52,348 nucleotides of DNA from positions 1 to 52,348 of the IMG/VR virus record IMGVR_UViG_3300021197_001620; one strand, written 5' to 3'. The stretch is from a virus. The position numbers were made by a program, and so were the translations under genes. The notes beneath the pieces are model-generated. The model was not told the origin of the DNA, searched no databases, and worked only from the letters and a program-made list of their open reading frames with translations. This document shows positions 5,800-14,514 of the stretch, in pieces (position 1 is the stretch's first letter; each line of letters starts with the position of its first letter).

Positions 5800-7371
5800 T
5801 CAAACTTTCACAATGGCATGTGATGTCGTAAGTAGTGTGCCTGCTGCTGATGCAGCATTTTGCAAAGCACACCTTGTAACTTTCTTTGGATCGATAACGC
5901 CTTGTTCAAAAGCATTTGTCAATTTTCTATTAAGAAAGTCATAGCAAAAGTTATCATCCGAATTAACTATCTTCTCGACAATTAAGTCTTCTGATTCTCC
6001 AGCATTTTTAGCCATCGTTCGCAAAGGCGCCTCACAGGCTCTCAGAACGATTTTAGCACCAAGGGCTTGCTCTTCGTTGTCGGTGTCCACAGAAAGGCTT
6101 CTAGCTAGTCTGAGGAGCGTTACACCACCGCCAACGATGATGCCTTCTTCCTGTGCTGACCTGACTGCTTCCAAGGCATCATCAATACGATGCTTCTTCT
6201 CAATCATCTCAACTTCAGTTGCAGCACCAACTCTAATGACAGCGACTCCAGAGGCAAGACGAGTAATTCTTTCTTGAAGCCTCTCACACTCTTGGAGATT
6301 CTCTGTTTGCTGGATCTCATTCTTGATTGCAGCAATTTGCGTATCAATCTCTTCCCAATCACCTTTACCTCCAACGATGGTTGTCCATCCTTTTGTTACA
6401 TTAATTGACTTTGCTTGACCAAAGTTGTTTAGCTTTACTTCTCGCAAAGACAAGCCTTGTTCTCGAGAAACAAATGTTGCTCCAACTGATGCACAGAGGT
6501 CCTTGAGAATGTTGCGTCGCTCTTCTCCATATCGAGGAGCACGGACAGCAGCGATCTTCATCGTTCCTCGAACCGCGTTCGCAATAAGTGCAGCAAGTGC
6601 CTGACCTTCCACGTCAGATGCAACGATAAGTAAGGGTCTCGAATCTCTCGCAGCGATTTCCAACGTCGGCATAATCTGCTCGACGACTTCAATCTTCTCA
6701 TCTGTAACAAGAATAAGTGGGTTATCATAATCTACTGTTCCGTTTCGTTGGTTGTTTATAAATTGGCTAGAAAGGTAGCCAGAATCAAATCTAAAGCCTT
6801 CTATGAGATCAAGAGTGGTTTGCATGCTACGAGCCTCTTCGACGATTACAGAGCCATCCTTGCCCGCTTTGTCAACTGCTGTTGAGACAAGGGTTCCGAT
6901 TACCGAATCGTTGTTTGCTGAGATTGTTGCAATATGTTTGATATCGTCAACCGTCTCGATTGGTCTCGACAAAGTGTCAAGTTCATCAACGATTACATCA
7001 ACCGCCTTGTTGATGCCTCTTTGCAGCTCGACAGGAGAAACTCCAGATGTCAAGTAGCGTTGTCCTTCGGTCAAGATTGCCCTTGCGAGAACTGTGGATG
7101 TGGTTGTGCCATCGCCGGCTGTCTCCACTGTTTGTTTTGCCGCTTGCTTGATGACTTGCGCTCCAAGGTTTTGGAACGGCCCGTCAAGTTCGATAAAGTC
7201 AGCAATGGTCACTCCGTCCTTTGTGAGAACGGGAGTTCCTTGCTCTTTGTGGAACAACGCCACGGTTCTTCCTCGGGGTCCGAGAGTTGCCGCGACATTA
7301 TCCGCCAAAATGTTGACCCCCTCTACAATCTCTTGATTGAGAGAAGATCCTTGTTTGTAATGTTTTTGCAT
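5800..7371 (-). CDS. groEL: Phage GroEL-type chaperonin (523 aa)
   Basis: Full-length group I chaperonin. The residue numbers of E. coli GroEL are almost kept: Asp52 in LTKDGVTIAD, Asp87 in AGDGTTTSTVLA and the ATPase Asp398 in RIDDALEAV; the glycine motif GGGVTLL follows. The C-terminal Gly-Gly-Met tail is absent. It should form an ATP-driven folding cage for phage proteins, with the GroES-like protein at 31500 as probable lid, although the two genes are 24 kb apart. Its own strong promoter lies at 7403-7431. GGAGGC ends seven bases before the start. Confidence 0.95.
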   Translation of the reverse strand: MQKHYKQGSSLNQEIVEGVNILADNVAATLGPRGRTVALFHKEQGTPVLTKDGVTIADFIELDGPFQNLGAQVIKQAAKQTVETAGDGTTTSTVLARAILTEGQRYLTSGVSPVELQRGINKAVDVIVDELDTLSRPIETVDDIKHIATISANNDSVIGTLVSTAVDKAGKDGSVIVEEARSMQTTLDLIEGFRFDSGYLSSQFINNQRNGTVDYDNPLILVTDEKIEVVEQIMPTLEIAARDSRPLLIVASDVEGQALAALIANAVRGTMKIAAVRAPRYGEERRNILKDLCASVGATFVSREQGLSLREVKLNNFGQAKSINVTKGWTTIVGGKGDWEEIDTQIAAIKNEIQQTENLQECERLQERITRLASGVAVIRVGAATEVEMIEKKHRIDDALEAVRSAQEEGIIVGGGVTLLRLARSLSVDTDNEEQALGAKIVLRACEAPLRTMAKNAGESEDLIVEKIVNSDDNFCYDFLNRKLTNAFEQGVIDPKKVTRCALQNAASAAGTLLTTSHAIVKV

Positions 7372-7402
7372 AAAGCCTCCAATGGTTATTTGTTATGTCT
7401 AT

Positions 7403-7431
7403 ATTATAACCGCTTTTGGAGGCTTTGTCAA
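7403..7431 (-). promoter_or_regulatory. Sigma-70-type promoter of groEL
   Basis: AACTTGACA, 17 bases and a perfect TATAAT stand in the gap between the upstream gene and groEL, with a predicted transcript start near 7396 and a leader of about 25 bases. Confidence 0.85.
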
Positions 7432-7432
7432 G

Positions 7433-9223
7433 TTATTTTTTAAAGTTTTCTTCGATTAATTTCTTGAGCATGGATTCAGTGACAGTTGCCGCTTTATCTT
7501 TCGCCCAAGTCTTGGACCAATTCATTTTCTTATATTCGTCTTGAGCAAAAGATTCAATGAAACCTCCAAGGTTTGACTTGATCTCATCATAGCCAGAAAT
7601 TAGAGAGTCTGCTGTTTTCATCTGATCTCGAACATTTGTAGATTGTGTGTAATTTACAGCTTCCACTTCAAGCTTTTTTGCATTTGAAAAAATTACTTTA
7701 GAAAGGTCAAGAGCTTCTGATGCTACATTCTCGTAAGATTTAGACAATAGAGAGTCCATTGTTCTTATTTGCTCTTGTTCGGCTAAGTCATCCACAACAG
7801 GGATTGTTCCAACTTTAAACAAGCCTCTGTTCAAAGCCATGGCTTTTCCTACTAAAAGATTTCCATCGTCATGTTGAAACACTTGAATTTTAGTTCTCTT
7901 TCCATTTTTATCGAGAAGATAGAAAACATCTTGATCATTTCTAGTAATTCTACTTACTCCGCAAATATAGACGGCTACGGATGATGTTTTTTGAGAGTCA
8001 TCTTTTATTCCACAAAAATAAAAAATTGTGTTAGCATCTGCCGTGTCTGCCCAAACGCCCTTACCATCCAATGATCGTTTTCCTATTTTTTGCTTTACCC
8101 CATCTAGACTAGAGTATAGCTTTTGAGAAGTAAAGATTTTCTGACTATCTGAATCATAAAGAAAGACATCACTAGCGCCTGCATCGCCTCCTACAACTTT
8201 GCCGGAAAATAGCATTGCTGAAAACGCTTCAAAAAACTTACCAGCTTCCATTGCTGATATCTCAGCAATTACCATGGAAAAGTATTTCAAAATCATACCA
8301 GCGGAAATTATCATTCCCGGATCTTTCTTTGCAATTGACTGAAGAGATTCGATAGCCTCAGAGTCTCCATTTGCAGAATCTTTGATCAAATTTGAAAATG
8401 AAATTAACTTTTTTGTTATTTGATCGGCTGTTTTTGCATCTGATTTAAATTTATTAAAAACAGATAAGGTAGCCGATGGGATTTTTCCAAATGTTCTGGA
8501 TGGTTCGAATGTGCTTTCTAGTGGCAAGTCTATGGAAGGAACGGTTACATCTGATTCATCAAAAGAGTTGAAGATTTTATTTAAATCAATAAGTTCATCA
8601 GCAGTGAGTGATTTATCTGCTGTCTTGTTTTTTAGCCATCTTTTAAATGCTGCTCTTACACTTTCAACTCTTTCATTGTCCCCAAGTGCTTGAGCTTCCT
8701 GTCTTGCAGCAATGAACATTAGAAGTGAGTGTTTTGGATTTTGTTTTAGGATTCTTTTGCCAAGAACTCGTTGGTCGACCATTAATTTGAATTTATGCCT
8801 CTTAGTACTGTTGCTTATGTCAGTTTTTGAAGGATTTGCAGGAAGAGCGGGAACATAAGTGTTATAATTTGATTTCTCATAAGCTTGTAGAATTTTGCTT
8901 TGAACTTCTGCTTGGTGTTTGGAGTAATAATAAATTTTTAATGCAGACTCAGCTCTCTTTACGTTCTCATCGGAGCTCCAGTCAGTTTCGTTAAAAACCG
9001 CCTCAAAATCCACTTTATCTAATTCATTGGCTTCTGGCTGTTGCGATGCGATTGATTTTATCGTTGCCATGGGAGTTGATGAGCGACCGCCATGAGGGAT
9101 TCCTAATTCATCTTTCACAGCATTGTCATCTTTAGTTTCAATGTCGGTAACTGGTAAGCCCTTTTCATTTAAAACCTGCTCAACCAAACCTTTCAACATT
9201 GATTCTGTTATCTTTTTGCTCAT
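7433..9223 (-). CDS. Large protein of unknown function, leader-like helices at both ends (596 aa)
   Basis: AAAGGAGATTTAGA precedes the ATG at 9223. Residues 1-20 (KKITESMLKGLVEQVLNE) match the leader shared with the lysine-rich cassette at 25-27 kb, with a possible L-N-E cleavage site. The last residues repeat the motif (VTESMLKKLIEENFKK). The middle is mostly helical; a region near 330-470 has Gly- and Asp-rich strands (GKVVGGDAGASDVFLYDS). No enzyme motif is recognised. The leader and the lysis-region position suggest a virion or prohead component, but this is inference. Confidence 0.7.
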   Translation of the reverse strand: MSKKITESMLKGLVEQVLNEKGLPVTDIETKDDNAVKDELGIPHGGRSSTPMATIKSIASQQPEANELDKVDFEAVFNETDWSSDENVKRAESALKIYYYSKHQAEVQSKILQAYEKSNYNTYVPALPANPSKTDISNSTKRHKFKLMVDQRVLGKRILKQNPKHSLLMFIAARQEAQALGDNERVESVRAAFKRWLKNKTADKSLTADELIDLNKIFNSFDESDVTVPSIDLPLESTFEPSRTFGKIPSATLSVFNKFKSDAKTADQITKKLISFSNLIKDSANGDSEAIESLQSIAKKDPGMIISAGMILKYFSMVIAEISAMEAGKFFEAFSAMLFSGKVVGGDAGASDVFLYDSDSQKIFTSQKLYSSLDGVKQKIGKRSLDGKGVWADTADANTIFYFCGIKDDSQKTSSVAVYICGVSRITRNDQDVFYLLDKNGKRTKIQVFQHDDGNLLVGKAMALNRGLFKVGTIPVVDDLAEQEQIRTMDSLLSKSYENVASEALDLSKVIFSNAKKLEVEAVNYTQSTNVRDQMKTADSLISGYDEIKSNLGGFIESFAQDEYKKMNWSKTWAKDKAATVTESMLKKLIEENFKK

Positions 9224-9224
9224 T

Positions 9225-10112
9225 CTAAATCTCCTTTAACAATTCTTTCAAATCTAAACCAGCGCAATCGATCTTGCGGTTGGTCAAATGGTAGTGGCTC
9301 ACAAAGCCCTCAAATTTGCCACTAGCGGCCTTTTTGCTCACAGTGGTGTTTGTAGACTTTGACCTGTCCAAAGGTGCCTTAAGAGGGATCCCTGTGGCTC
9401 TATTCACTGCTTTCGCAAGAGCCTGAAAGGCTTTTAGTTGTTCTGGGTAAAAACCCGTGAATGGCTTTAATCTTTTTCCATGGACTATTGCATCATCAAT
9501 GATTGGTCTCTCGCCTAATCCTTGCTTAACATACCAATCTTGATGCTTTGGATAGTAAGCGTTGGAAATCTCAACTCCGATAGATTTATTGTTCCATGTT
9601 CTAGATCCTGCGTGATAGGCAACGTCGTTGATGTCCATTGTTTGATAAATGGTTCCATCATTGTCAATCAAGAAGTGAACAGATAGTCCACGATTTTGAA
9701 GAACCTTGAAGCACGACTTAGAAGAAAGACAGACATCCCAGTGACAAACGAAAAAACTTGGCTCTCTCTTCTCGAACACTCGGCGGAAACCTTTGCGCTG
9801 CTTGAACCCATCGGACTCAAACCAAAGATTGACTTTCGGCCACTCGATGTCGAAGTACTCCGAATTATAGACAATGAAAGAGTCACTGTTGTTCTTCGTG
9901 CTTGGCATGAATGTTTCTATCTTTTCTTGCCTATCTGTGTAGATTCTCCGGTAAGTGCCGGGGCCACAAAGTCCATCAGCGGTTAGGCCTTTGGACTTCT
10001 GATATTCAACAATAGCTTCGATGAGATCATCATTAAACCTATTGCACTTAAACCACGAAGGCTCCCAACCCAATTTCTGGGCTGAGGCTTCGTTATAGAA
10101 ATACTTATCCAT
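9225..10112 (-). CDS. Endolysin: peptidoglycan-binding domain plus N-acetylmuramoyl-L-alanine amidase (295 aa)
   Basis: Residues 25-57 form a peptidoglycan-binding type 1 repeat (AIVEYQKSKGLTADGLCGPG). From about 115 an Amidase_2/T7-lysozyme-like domain follows, with zinc ligands His124 (FVCHWDV), His273 or His275 (SHYHL) and Cys283 (KIDCAGLD); Lys280 matches the catalytic lysine. It should cut the bond between muramic acid and the stem peptide. No signal peptide, so it needs a holin. TTGGAGTAGCAA precedes the ATG at 10112. Confidence 0.92.
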   Translation of the reverse strand: MDKYFYNEASAQKLGWEPSWFKCNRFNDDLIEAIVEYQKSKGLTADGLCGPGTYRRIYTDRQEKIETFMPSTKNNSDSFIVYNSEYFDIEWPKVNLWFESDGFKQRKGFRRVFEKREPSFFVCHWDVCLSSKSCFKVLQNRGLSVHFLIDNDGTIYQTMDINDVAYHAGSRTWNNKSIGVEISNAYYPKHQDWYVKQGLGERPIIDDAIVHGKRLKPFTGFYPEQLKAFQALAKAVNRATGIPLKAPLDRSKSTNTTVSKKAASGKFEGFVSHYHLTNRKIDCAGLDLKELLKEI

Positions 10113-10115
10113 TTG

Positions 10116-10835
10116 CTACTCCAAAATTTCGTCAACAAGTCCTTTCTCGATTGCTTCTTCAGCAGTCAAATAGACGTTTACTTTACGATTAATTAGTGTT
10201 TGGATCTGTCTTTTCGTCATATTTGTTTCATGACTCATTGCTTGAATGTAAGAGTCTTGCAGTCCAACGGTCTGCTCGAGTTCATTCTGCAGATTGTGAA
10301 TGTCTCCAACTTGTCCGCCGTTTACTGCATGGATCATAACACGACAGTGTTTTCCAATCTTGCGCTTGCCCTTGGTTCCCGATGCTAGCATCAAAGTTCC
10401 AGCGGACATGACCTTTCCAAGACCAATTGTCTCGATGTCGCAAAACTTCTTGCAGAAGTTGATAACATCATAGATTCCGAACATCTCATCTGCAGATCCG
10501 CCATATGTCGAAACATAAAGTTTGATTGGCTCTGCTCGTTCTGCGTCGGGGTCTTTTGTTTGAGATAAAACCAACAAAGCAGAGATCAAATCTGCTGCAC
10601 GGTCTTCGTTGACTTCTCCAACAAACATAATTGAGCGTGCTTCGGGGCTTTGTGCTCCACCTGCTCCACCACCAAGGAGATCCATCAACGTAAGTTGTTG
10701 ACCCTCTTCTTCTTCTACCACCTCTTCAGGAGCTTCTGATTCTTCTGACTCTTCTGATGAAGATTCTTCTTCAGAGATCTCTTCCTCTTCGACTTTCTTT
10801 TTAGACTTTCGTGTTTTTTTGCTTAGATTTCGCAT
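10116..10835 (-). CDS. ClpP-like serine protease with acidic N-terminal extension (239 aa)
   Basis: A ClpP fold from about residue 65: nucleophile Ser144 in GKVMSAGTLML and His169 in RVMIHAVNGG. At the position of E. coli Asp171 there is Asn220 (KVNVYLTAEEA), so the triad is altered. Residues 1-50 are a Lys/Arg tract followed by a Glu/Ser run, absent from host ClpP. ClpP-like proteins serve as head-maturation proteases in many phages, one plausible role. It overlaps the upstream gene by 35 bases and lies next to the endolysin. Confidence 0.85.
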   Translation of the reverse strand: MRNLSKKTRKSKKKVEEEEISEEESSSEESEESEAPEEVVEEEEGQQLTLMDLLGGGAGGAQSPEARSIMFVGEVNEDRAADLISALLVLSQTKDPDAERAEPIKLYVSTYGGSADEMFGIYDVINFCKKFCDIETIGLGKVMSAGTLMLASGTKGKRKIGKHCRVMIHAVNGGQVGDIHNLQNELEQTVGLQDSYIQAMSHETNMTKRQIQTLINRKVNVYLTAEEAIEKGLVDEILE

Positions 10836-11196
10836 GTTTTCTCCTAAATTGTTGTGTTACAAAGAGCTTTAATTGCTCAAAGTTTTTATATCTTATAATG
10901 TTAGTGTGCTCTGTTGGGATATGTTTCATGATCTCTGAGATCTTCCTATCTGCGAATGATTTAAACTCATTGCTGTGCAGTTTTCTCAAGTTGTCCGCTT
11001 CTGATCCTTGAATCTTGTTTGCCACTATTGTGTGTTCCAGTTGTTGCAAGCTGACTTCGTAAGCGCTCATCAACAACAAAGCATGTGTAAGCATTGCGTT
11101 TTCAAGGATTTCAGAAGAGCGAATTGTTGACGAAATAATTGTCACAAGATAAGTTAGAATCGAACCAATCGCTAAAGATAAAACAATATTCAACAT
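10801..11196 (-). CDS. Single-pass membrane protein (131 aa)
   Basis: I start at 11196 (MLNIVLSLAIGSILTYLV) because GGAGGGAATGCT precedes it; a longer reading to 11229 would enter the terminator hairpin. Residues 2-24 form one membrane helix or signal anchor. The rest is helical and basic at the end (RRKHAKSKQKNTK). It is the first gene after the promoter at 11242 and lies in front of the ClpP-like protease and endolysin. An i-spanin or holin-like lysis role is possible but unproven. Confidence 0.65.
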   Translation of the reverse strand: MLNIVLSLAIGSILTYLVTIISSTIRSSEILENAMLTHALLLMSAYEVSLQQLEHTIVANKIQGSEADNLRKLHSNEFKSFADRKISEIMKHIPTEHTNIIRYKNFEQLKLFVTQQFRRKHAKSKQKNTKV

Positions 11197-11211
11197 AGCA
11201 TTCCCTCCACT

Positions 11212-11240
11212 AAAAAAAAGAGAGGACAAAGCCTCTCTTT
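11212..11240 (-). terminator. Rho-independent terminator or 5-prime-end stem loop
   Basis: A nine-base-pair stem (AAAGAGAGG/CCTCTCTTT) with a six-base loop is followed on the minus strand by eight T residues. It begins about where the transcript from the promoter at 11242 should start, so it either ends readthrough from the haloperoxidase gene or caps the new transcript. Confidence 0.75.
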
Positions 11241-11241
11241 A

Positions 11242-11270
11242 ATTATAACATCAAACCAAAGGTTTGTCAA
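11242..11270 (-). promoter_or_regulatory. Sigma-70-type promoter
   Basis: AAATACTTGACA, 17 bases including an extended TGT, then a perfect TATAAT. It lies just after the stop of the haloperoxidase gene and should drive the lysis-region genes from 11196. Confidence 0.85.
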
Positions 11271-11279
11271 GTATTTTGA

Positions 11280-12827
11280 TTAAACTTTTATTTCAGTGCC
11301 ATCAAAACCAATGATTGTGATCTCGGTGATTGTCTCATGTTGAGTGTCGCGATGATCCTTGAACCATTGAATAGCGATTTTTTCTCCCAACAACAAACCA
11401 TTGTCTCCATCTGATCGATAGTGTACACCGGCGATGTTACGACCGATTGACATGTTGGAAGCCAACTTGTTTAACTCTCCATGGATAGTTAAGTCACCTG
11501 CATCTGCTTCAGCATAGGCAACCAAAGATCCTCCATTCAGCGAGTGAACAGGAGACAAGCCAGTTGTGGACCAAGCAGCATCTGCGAAGTAAAGTTTCAA
11601 GATTGTTGCGCAAGCACCAGCAATCGTAGCGTGACCAGCAGGATAAGATGGATGAGTTGGCGAGCCTTCTGCATATTGAATAGGCAACCAAGCTTTGTTG
11701 TCTCCACCTGCGGCAACATTCGCGGCCTTAACAGCATTCAAGGTTGAAGCACCAAGAGCGAATAAATCTGAATGGACTGTCCCAGAAGGAAGCGCACCTT
11801 CTGCCTCTTTGACGACTCGACCAGCCATGGCTTCAGGTCGAAGCTTTAAGTGCTTCTTCCATTTTTGAACCCATGCAGCTTTCAGAGCAGGGCGAGAAAC
11901 TTCAGCAACTGCGGCAGCAATCTCAGCAGCACCACCACCGGTTACAAAAGGAACTTCTTTTGCAAGAGAAGGGAATGCAGCATGTCGAGCAGCACCATTT
12001 CCAAGAAGAATTGCAGCACCATACAAAAATGCTTGATAGACAAAGTCAATGTGCACAAACGATCCAAGTTGACGGCCATTATAGATGTATCTAGGAGCTG
12101 AACTAATTGTCTGTGCGACAGGGACGTTACCCTCTTGGATAGACAACCAGTTTGACTCTGTAATTCCATAGACTCCTGTTTTGGTCGGTCCAACCTGAAC
12201 GATTGTCTGGTTTCCAAAAGGAACATCCAATAACATAAACTGACTTACATAAGGACCGACGAGTTCTCCAGCACCTTTACCTCGGAACAAAGTTTGGCGA
12301 GTTACAAATCCTCCATCTTTGGGTCCAGTAAAGTCATCACCAAAAGCGTTGAGGTTTGCAACTGCCCTGTCAGCGCCGGTGATAGAGGCTGATCCGTTTA
12401 ATTCGTGAAACGGGATATCACGAAGAAGATTTTTTTCGTAAACCTCAACCATTTCAGCAGCAGCGACTCTAGAGTTCATTGCTGGTGCTTTATCAAAGCT
12501 TACACCTTCAGGGTCTGCTCCAGACAACTCGATTGAAAGAGCTGCTTGAGGGCTTACTTGTTTTCGAACGCCTGCTTGATCAAGGGCGTCAAAATAGCTT
12601 TGTTCTCCAGTTTCGAGTCCAAGAATCAAAGTTGTAATAGAAGAAAGTTCAGCGACACCAGTTACTAGGTCGTGAGTCATTCCTTTTGCATAAAGAGCCG
12701 CAGTGTTTAGGTTCACCAAATCGTCACTTTTGATCTGATCAGGGTCAACATCGCGGGATCTGAATGCTGCTTGCAAGCCTCTTGTATCTCGAATTACTTG
12801 CGGTATGTTTTTTATAAATTTTTTCAT
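11280..12827 (-). CDS. Vanadium-dependent haloperoxidase (PAP2 superfamily) (515 aa)
   Basis: All vanadate-binding elements of this family can be placed: Lys and Arg in WKKHLKLRPEAMAGR (residues 323-337); Ser394, Gly398 and catalytic His399 in PSYPAGHATIAGA; Arg463 and His469 in GRNIAGVHYRSDGDNG. Such enzymes use hydrogen peroxide to oxidise bromide, chloride or iodide to hypohalous acid. Size and layout fit bacterial/cyanobacterial bromoperoxidases better than short PAP2 phosphatases, although phosphatase activity cannot be excluded. No signal peptide. It starts after ATGGAGATAAA and is flanked by terminators, so it is a separate unit. No obvious promoter was found. Confidence 0.88.
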   Translation of the reverse strand: MKKFIKNIPQVIRDTRGLQAAFRSRDVDPDQIKSDDLVNLNTAALYAKGMTHDLVTGVAELSSITTLILGLETGEQSYFDALDQAGVRKQVSPQAALSIELSGADPEGVSFDKAPAMNSRVAAAEMVEVYEKNLLRDIPFHELNGSASITGADRAVANLNAFGDDFTGPKDGGFVTRQTLFRGKGAGELVGPYVSQFMLLDVPFGNQTIVQVGPTKTGVYGITESNWLSIQEGNVPVAQTISSAPRYIYNGRQLGSFVHIDFVYQAFLYGAAILLGNGAARHAAFPSLAKEVPFVTGGGAAEIAAAVAEVSRPALKAAWVQKWKKHLKLRPEAMAGRVVKEAEGALPSGTVHSDLFALGASTLNAVKAANVAAGGDNKAWLPIQYAEGSPTHPSYPAGHATIAGACATILKLYFADAAWSTTGLSPVHSLNGGSLVAYAEADAGDLTIHGELNKLASNMSIGRNIAGVHYRSDGDNGLLLGEKIAIQWFKDHRDTQHETITEITIIGFDGTEIKV

Positions 12828-12837
12828 TTTATCTCCA

Positions 12838-12865
12838 TAAAAAAATGGAGGGCCTTGCCCTCCAT
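12838..12865 (-). terminator. Rho-independent terminator
   Basis: A perfect nine-base-pair stem (ATGGAGGGC/GCCCTCCAT) with a three-base loop is followed by T7 on the minus strand. It lies between the acidic protein gene and the haloperoxidase gene. Confidence 0.85.
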
Positions 12866-12894
12866 CGAATTGTTATTGATTGAATGTCAGAATT

Positions 12895-13422
12895 TTACTT
12901 ACGACGACCCAATGCTTTGTTTAATTTTGCTTCATGCAACTTGGCAGTCTTAAGACGACGAGCGACACGTTGAGCAACTTCATTTACAATCTCGCTTTGA
13001 GAAGGTTCATAAGAAACTCCTCGCAAGGCTTCCATGATGTCAGACTCAAGATCTGCATCTTCCTCTTCTTCACCAGCCATAGGCTCCATGTCATCCATGG
13101 CTCCCATCTCTTCTTCTCCTTCTCCAGCATCACCGGGAAGGATTTGATTCAACAAGTCCAATGCACTTTCCAGACCTGCTTTCGCATCTTGGATTTCTGA
13201 CTCTGGTACTTCTGCCATTGCATCGCCCATTTCATCGTCCATTGGTGCTTCAGCATCAAGATCAGCATCTGCTTCACCTTCAGGTGCGCCCATGTCGTCA
13301 CCAGCAGGAGCCATATCGGCTTCTACTTCTTCTTCGTTCATGTACATTTCATTGATTGGAGCAACATTCGCCAATTTCTGGAATCGTCGAACAACTGCTT
13401 CGTTTAAAGTTTTTTTAGCCAT
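12895..13422 (-). CDS. Highly acidic protein with leader-like N-terminus (175 aa)
   Basis: AAGGAGACCAAATT precedes the ATG at 13422. The first residues (KKTLNEAVVRRFQKLANV) form a basic amphipathic helix ending in PINE, a possible I-x-E cleavage site. Residues 28-120 are Asp/Glu/Met/Gly-rich with no hydrophobic core (ADMAPAGDDMGAPEGEAD). The C-terminus is a basic helix ending in LNKALGRRK. This architecture is common in prohead core, scaffold or head-associated phage proteins, which is my inference. It is bounded by terminators on both sides. Confidence 0.65.
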   Translation of the reverse strand: MAKKTLNEAVVRRFQKLANVAPINEMYMNEEEVEADMAPAGDDMGAPEGEADADLDAEAPMDDEMGDAMAEVPESEIQDAKAGLESALDLLNQILPGDAGEGEEEMGAMDDMEPMAGEEEEDADLESDIMEALRGVSYEPSQSEIVNEVAQRVARRLKTAKLHEAKLNKALGRRK

Positions 13423-13478
13423 AATTTGGTCTCCTTAAAATAAAAAACGTTTTTCCCTTTAAATAGGTGGGCAAACCA

Positions 13479-13512
13479 TAAAAAGACATCCTGAAACCTA
13501 AATTTCGGGATG
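13479..13512 (-). terminator. Rho-independent terminator
   Basis: A stem CATCC-GAAA/TTTC-GGATG with one internal mismatch and a six-base loop is followed by TCTTTTT on the minus strand. It overlaps the stop of the gene at 13498 and closes the unit that starts near 15229. Confidence 0.75.
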
Positions 13513-13827
13513 ATCTTCTTCAATAATGTCAAAAATGTCTTCGATATCATCACCAGACAATCCAAGCTCGTGGAGCATTTCATCGGCAACTTCTCTATCT
13601 TTTTTTGCAGCCTTAACAGATTTCTTTGAATGTTTCTCGCTGTGTTCTTTGTAGAAGTCGATGAACTGATCCATAATTGGATTTTCAGATAGGACACCAT
13701 CAGCACAAACACGAACAAACTCAGACATGCTCATGCGATGAAAGTCTAGTTTGACCTTTAGGTCCATGTGTTGCTTTTCATCCATATAGATGTAGATTCG
13801 TTTAACCGTGTTTTTCTTCTCAGACAT
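13498..13827 (-). CDS. Possible ribbon-helix-helix DNA-binding protein (109 aa)
   Basis: I start at 13827 (MSEKKNTVKRIYIYMDEK), after AGGAAAATAAA. Residues 8-50 show a strand (VKRIYIYM), a helix (DEKQHMDLKVKLDFH) and a second helix opening with MSMSEFVRVCADG, the layout of Arc/MetJ-type ribbon-helix-helix proteins. A basic linker and an acidic helical tail (DDIEDIFDIIEEDHPEI) follow. It may be a transcription regulator. The assignment rests on pattern alone. Confidence 0.6.
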   Translation of the reverse strand: MSEKKNTVKRIYIYMDEKQHMDLKVKLDFHRMSMSEFVRVCADGVLSENPIMDQFIDFYKEHSEKHSKKSVKAAKKDREVADEMLHELGLSGDDIEDIFDIIEEDHPEI

Positions 13828-13828
13828 T

Positions 13829-14248
13829 TTATTTTCCTGTGCTTCCATAGCCGCCAAAGCCACGCTCTGTTGGTGTTAGCTTATCAGCCTCAACAAAGTC
13901 AATTCTTGGGTAAGGCATAATAACTAGTTGACCGACTCGATCTCCAATTTCATATTCCTTTGCGTAAGGCGATAACGTGTATTTCAACATAATCTCGCCT
14001 CGATAACCTGAATCAATAACTCCCACGCAGTTCGTAAGAGTCTGTCCGGTCTTGTAAACCGACGACCTAGGGAACAACAAGGCAACATGCCAAGGTGGAA
14101 GCTCGATGGCAAGACCAGTCTTGTAGGTCAACGTGCCACCGTCAGCAACAACACCAACTGCAGTCAGGTCAAGCCCAGCATCGCCGGGCTTAGCATATTG
14201 TGGAATGATGGCATCAGGATGTAGTTTCTTAATCTTGACTTTCAACAT
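13829..14248 (-). CDS. dut: dUTP diphosphatase (139 aa)
   Basis: All five trimeric dUTPase motifs are present in order: GDAGLDL, PRSS, GVIDSGYRGE, RVGQLVI and the C-terminal RGFGGYGSTG that closes over the active site. It hydrolyses dUTP to dUMP, preventing uracil in DNA and feeding the ThyX-type thymidylate synthase encoded at 30104. I use the ATG at 14248 with GAGGA just before it; an in-frame GTG at 14257 is less likely. It overlaps the upstream gene by 20 bases. Confidence 0.95.
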   Translation of the reverse strand: MLKVKIKKLHPDAIIPQYAKPGDAGLDLTAVGVVADGGTLTYKTGLAIELPPWHVALLFPRSSVYKTGQTLTNCVGVIDSGYRGEIMLKYTLSPYAKEYEIGDRVGQLVIMPYPRIDFVEADKLTPTERGFGGYGSTGK

Positions 14249-14513
14249 CTTCCTCACCTGTGTTTTGATCTAAGTCGGACGCATCTTCACCTTTTTCTTG
14301 AAGAACTTTGACTAACGAGTCGAACTTTACGAACGACTGTTGTAAAGCGTTCATTGATGTTTGCATCTCTTCTTTGGTCATGTCCTCATAGTCTTCTCGC
14401 TCATATGACTCAAGATAGGCGTTGAAGCATTGACTGATTGCATATGCTGCAATCGCAAGATCACCATTTGTCAACAATGGTGTATCAGTATTTTGTTCAT
14501 TTGTCACTTCCAT
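14229..14513 (-). CDS. Acidic helical protein of unknown function (94 aa)
   Basis: AAGGAGACTAAA precedes the ATG at 14513. The product has a Thr/Asn-rich start, a central helical region (LAIAAYAISQCFNAYLESYE) and a strongly acidic end (DLDQNTGEEDVESQD) that lies in the overlap with the dUTPase gene. No motif or membrane segment. Unknown. Confidence 0.65.
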   Translation of the reverse strand: MEVTNEQNTDTPLLTNGDLAIAAYAISQCFNAYLESYEREDYEDMTKEEMQTSMNALQQSFVKFDSLVKVLQEKGEDASDLDQNTGEEDVESQD

Positions 14514-14514
14514 T

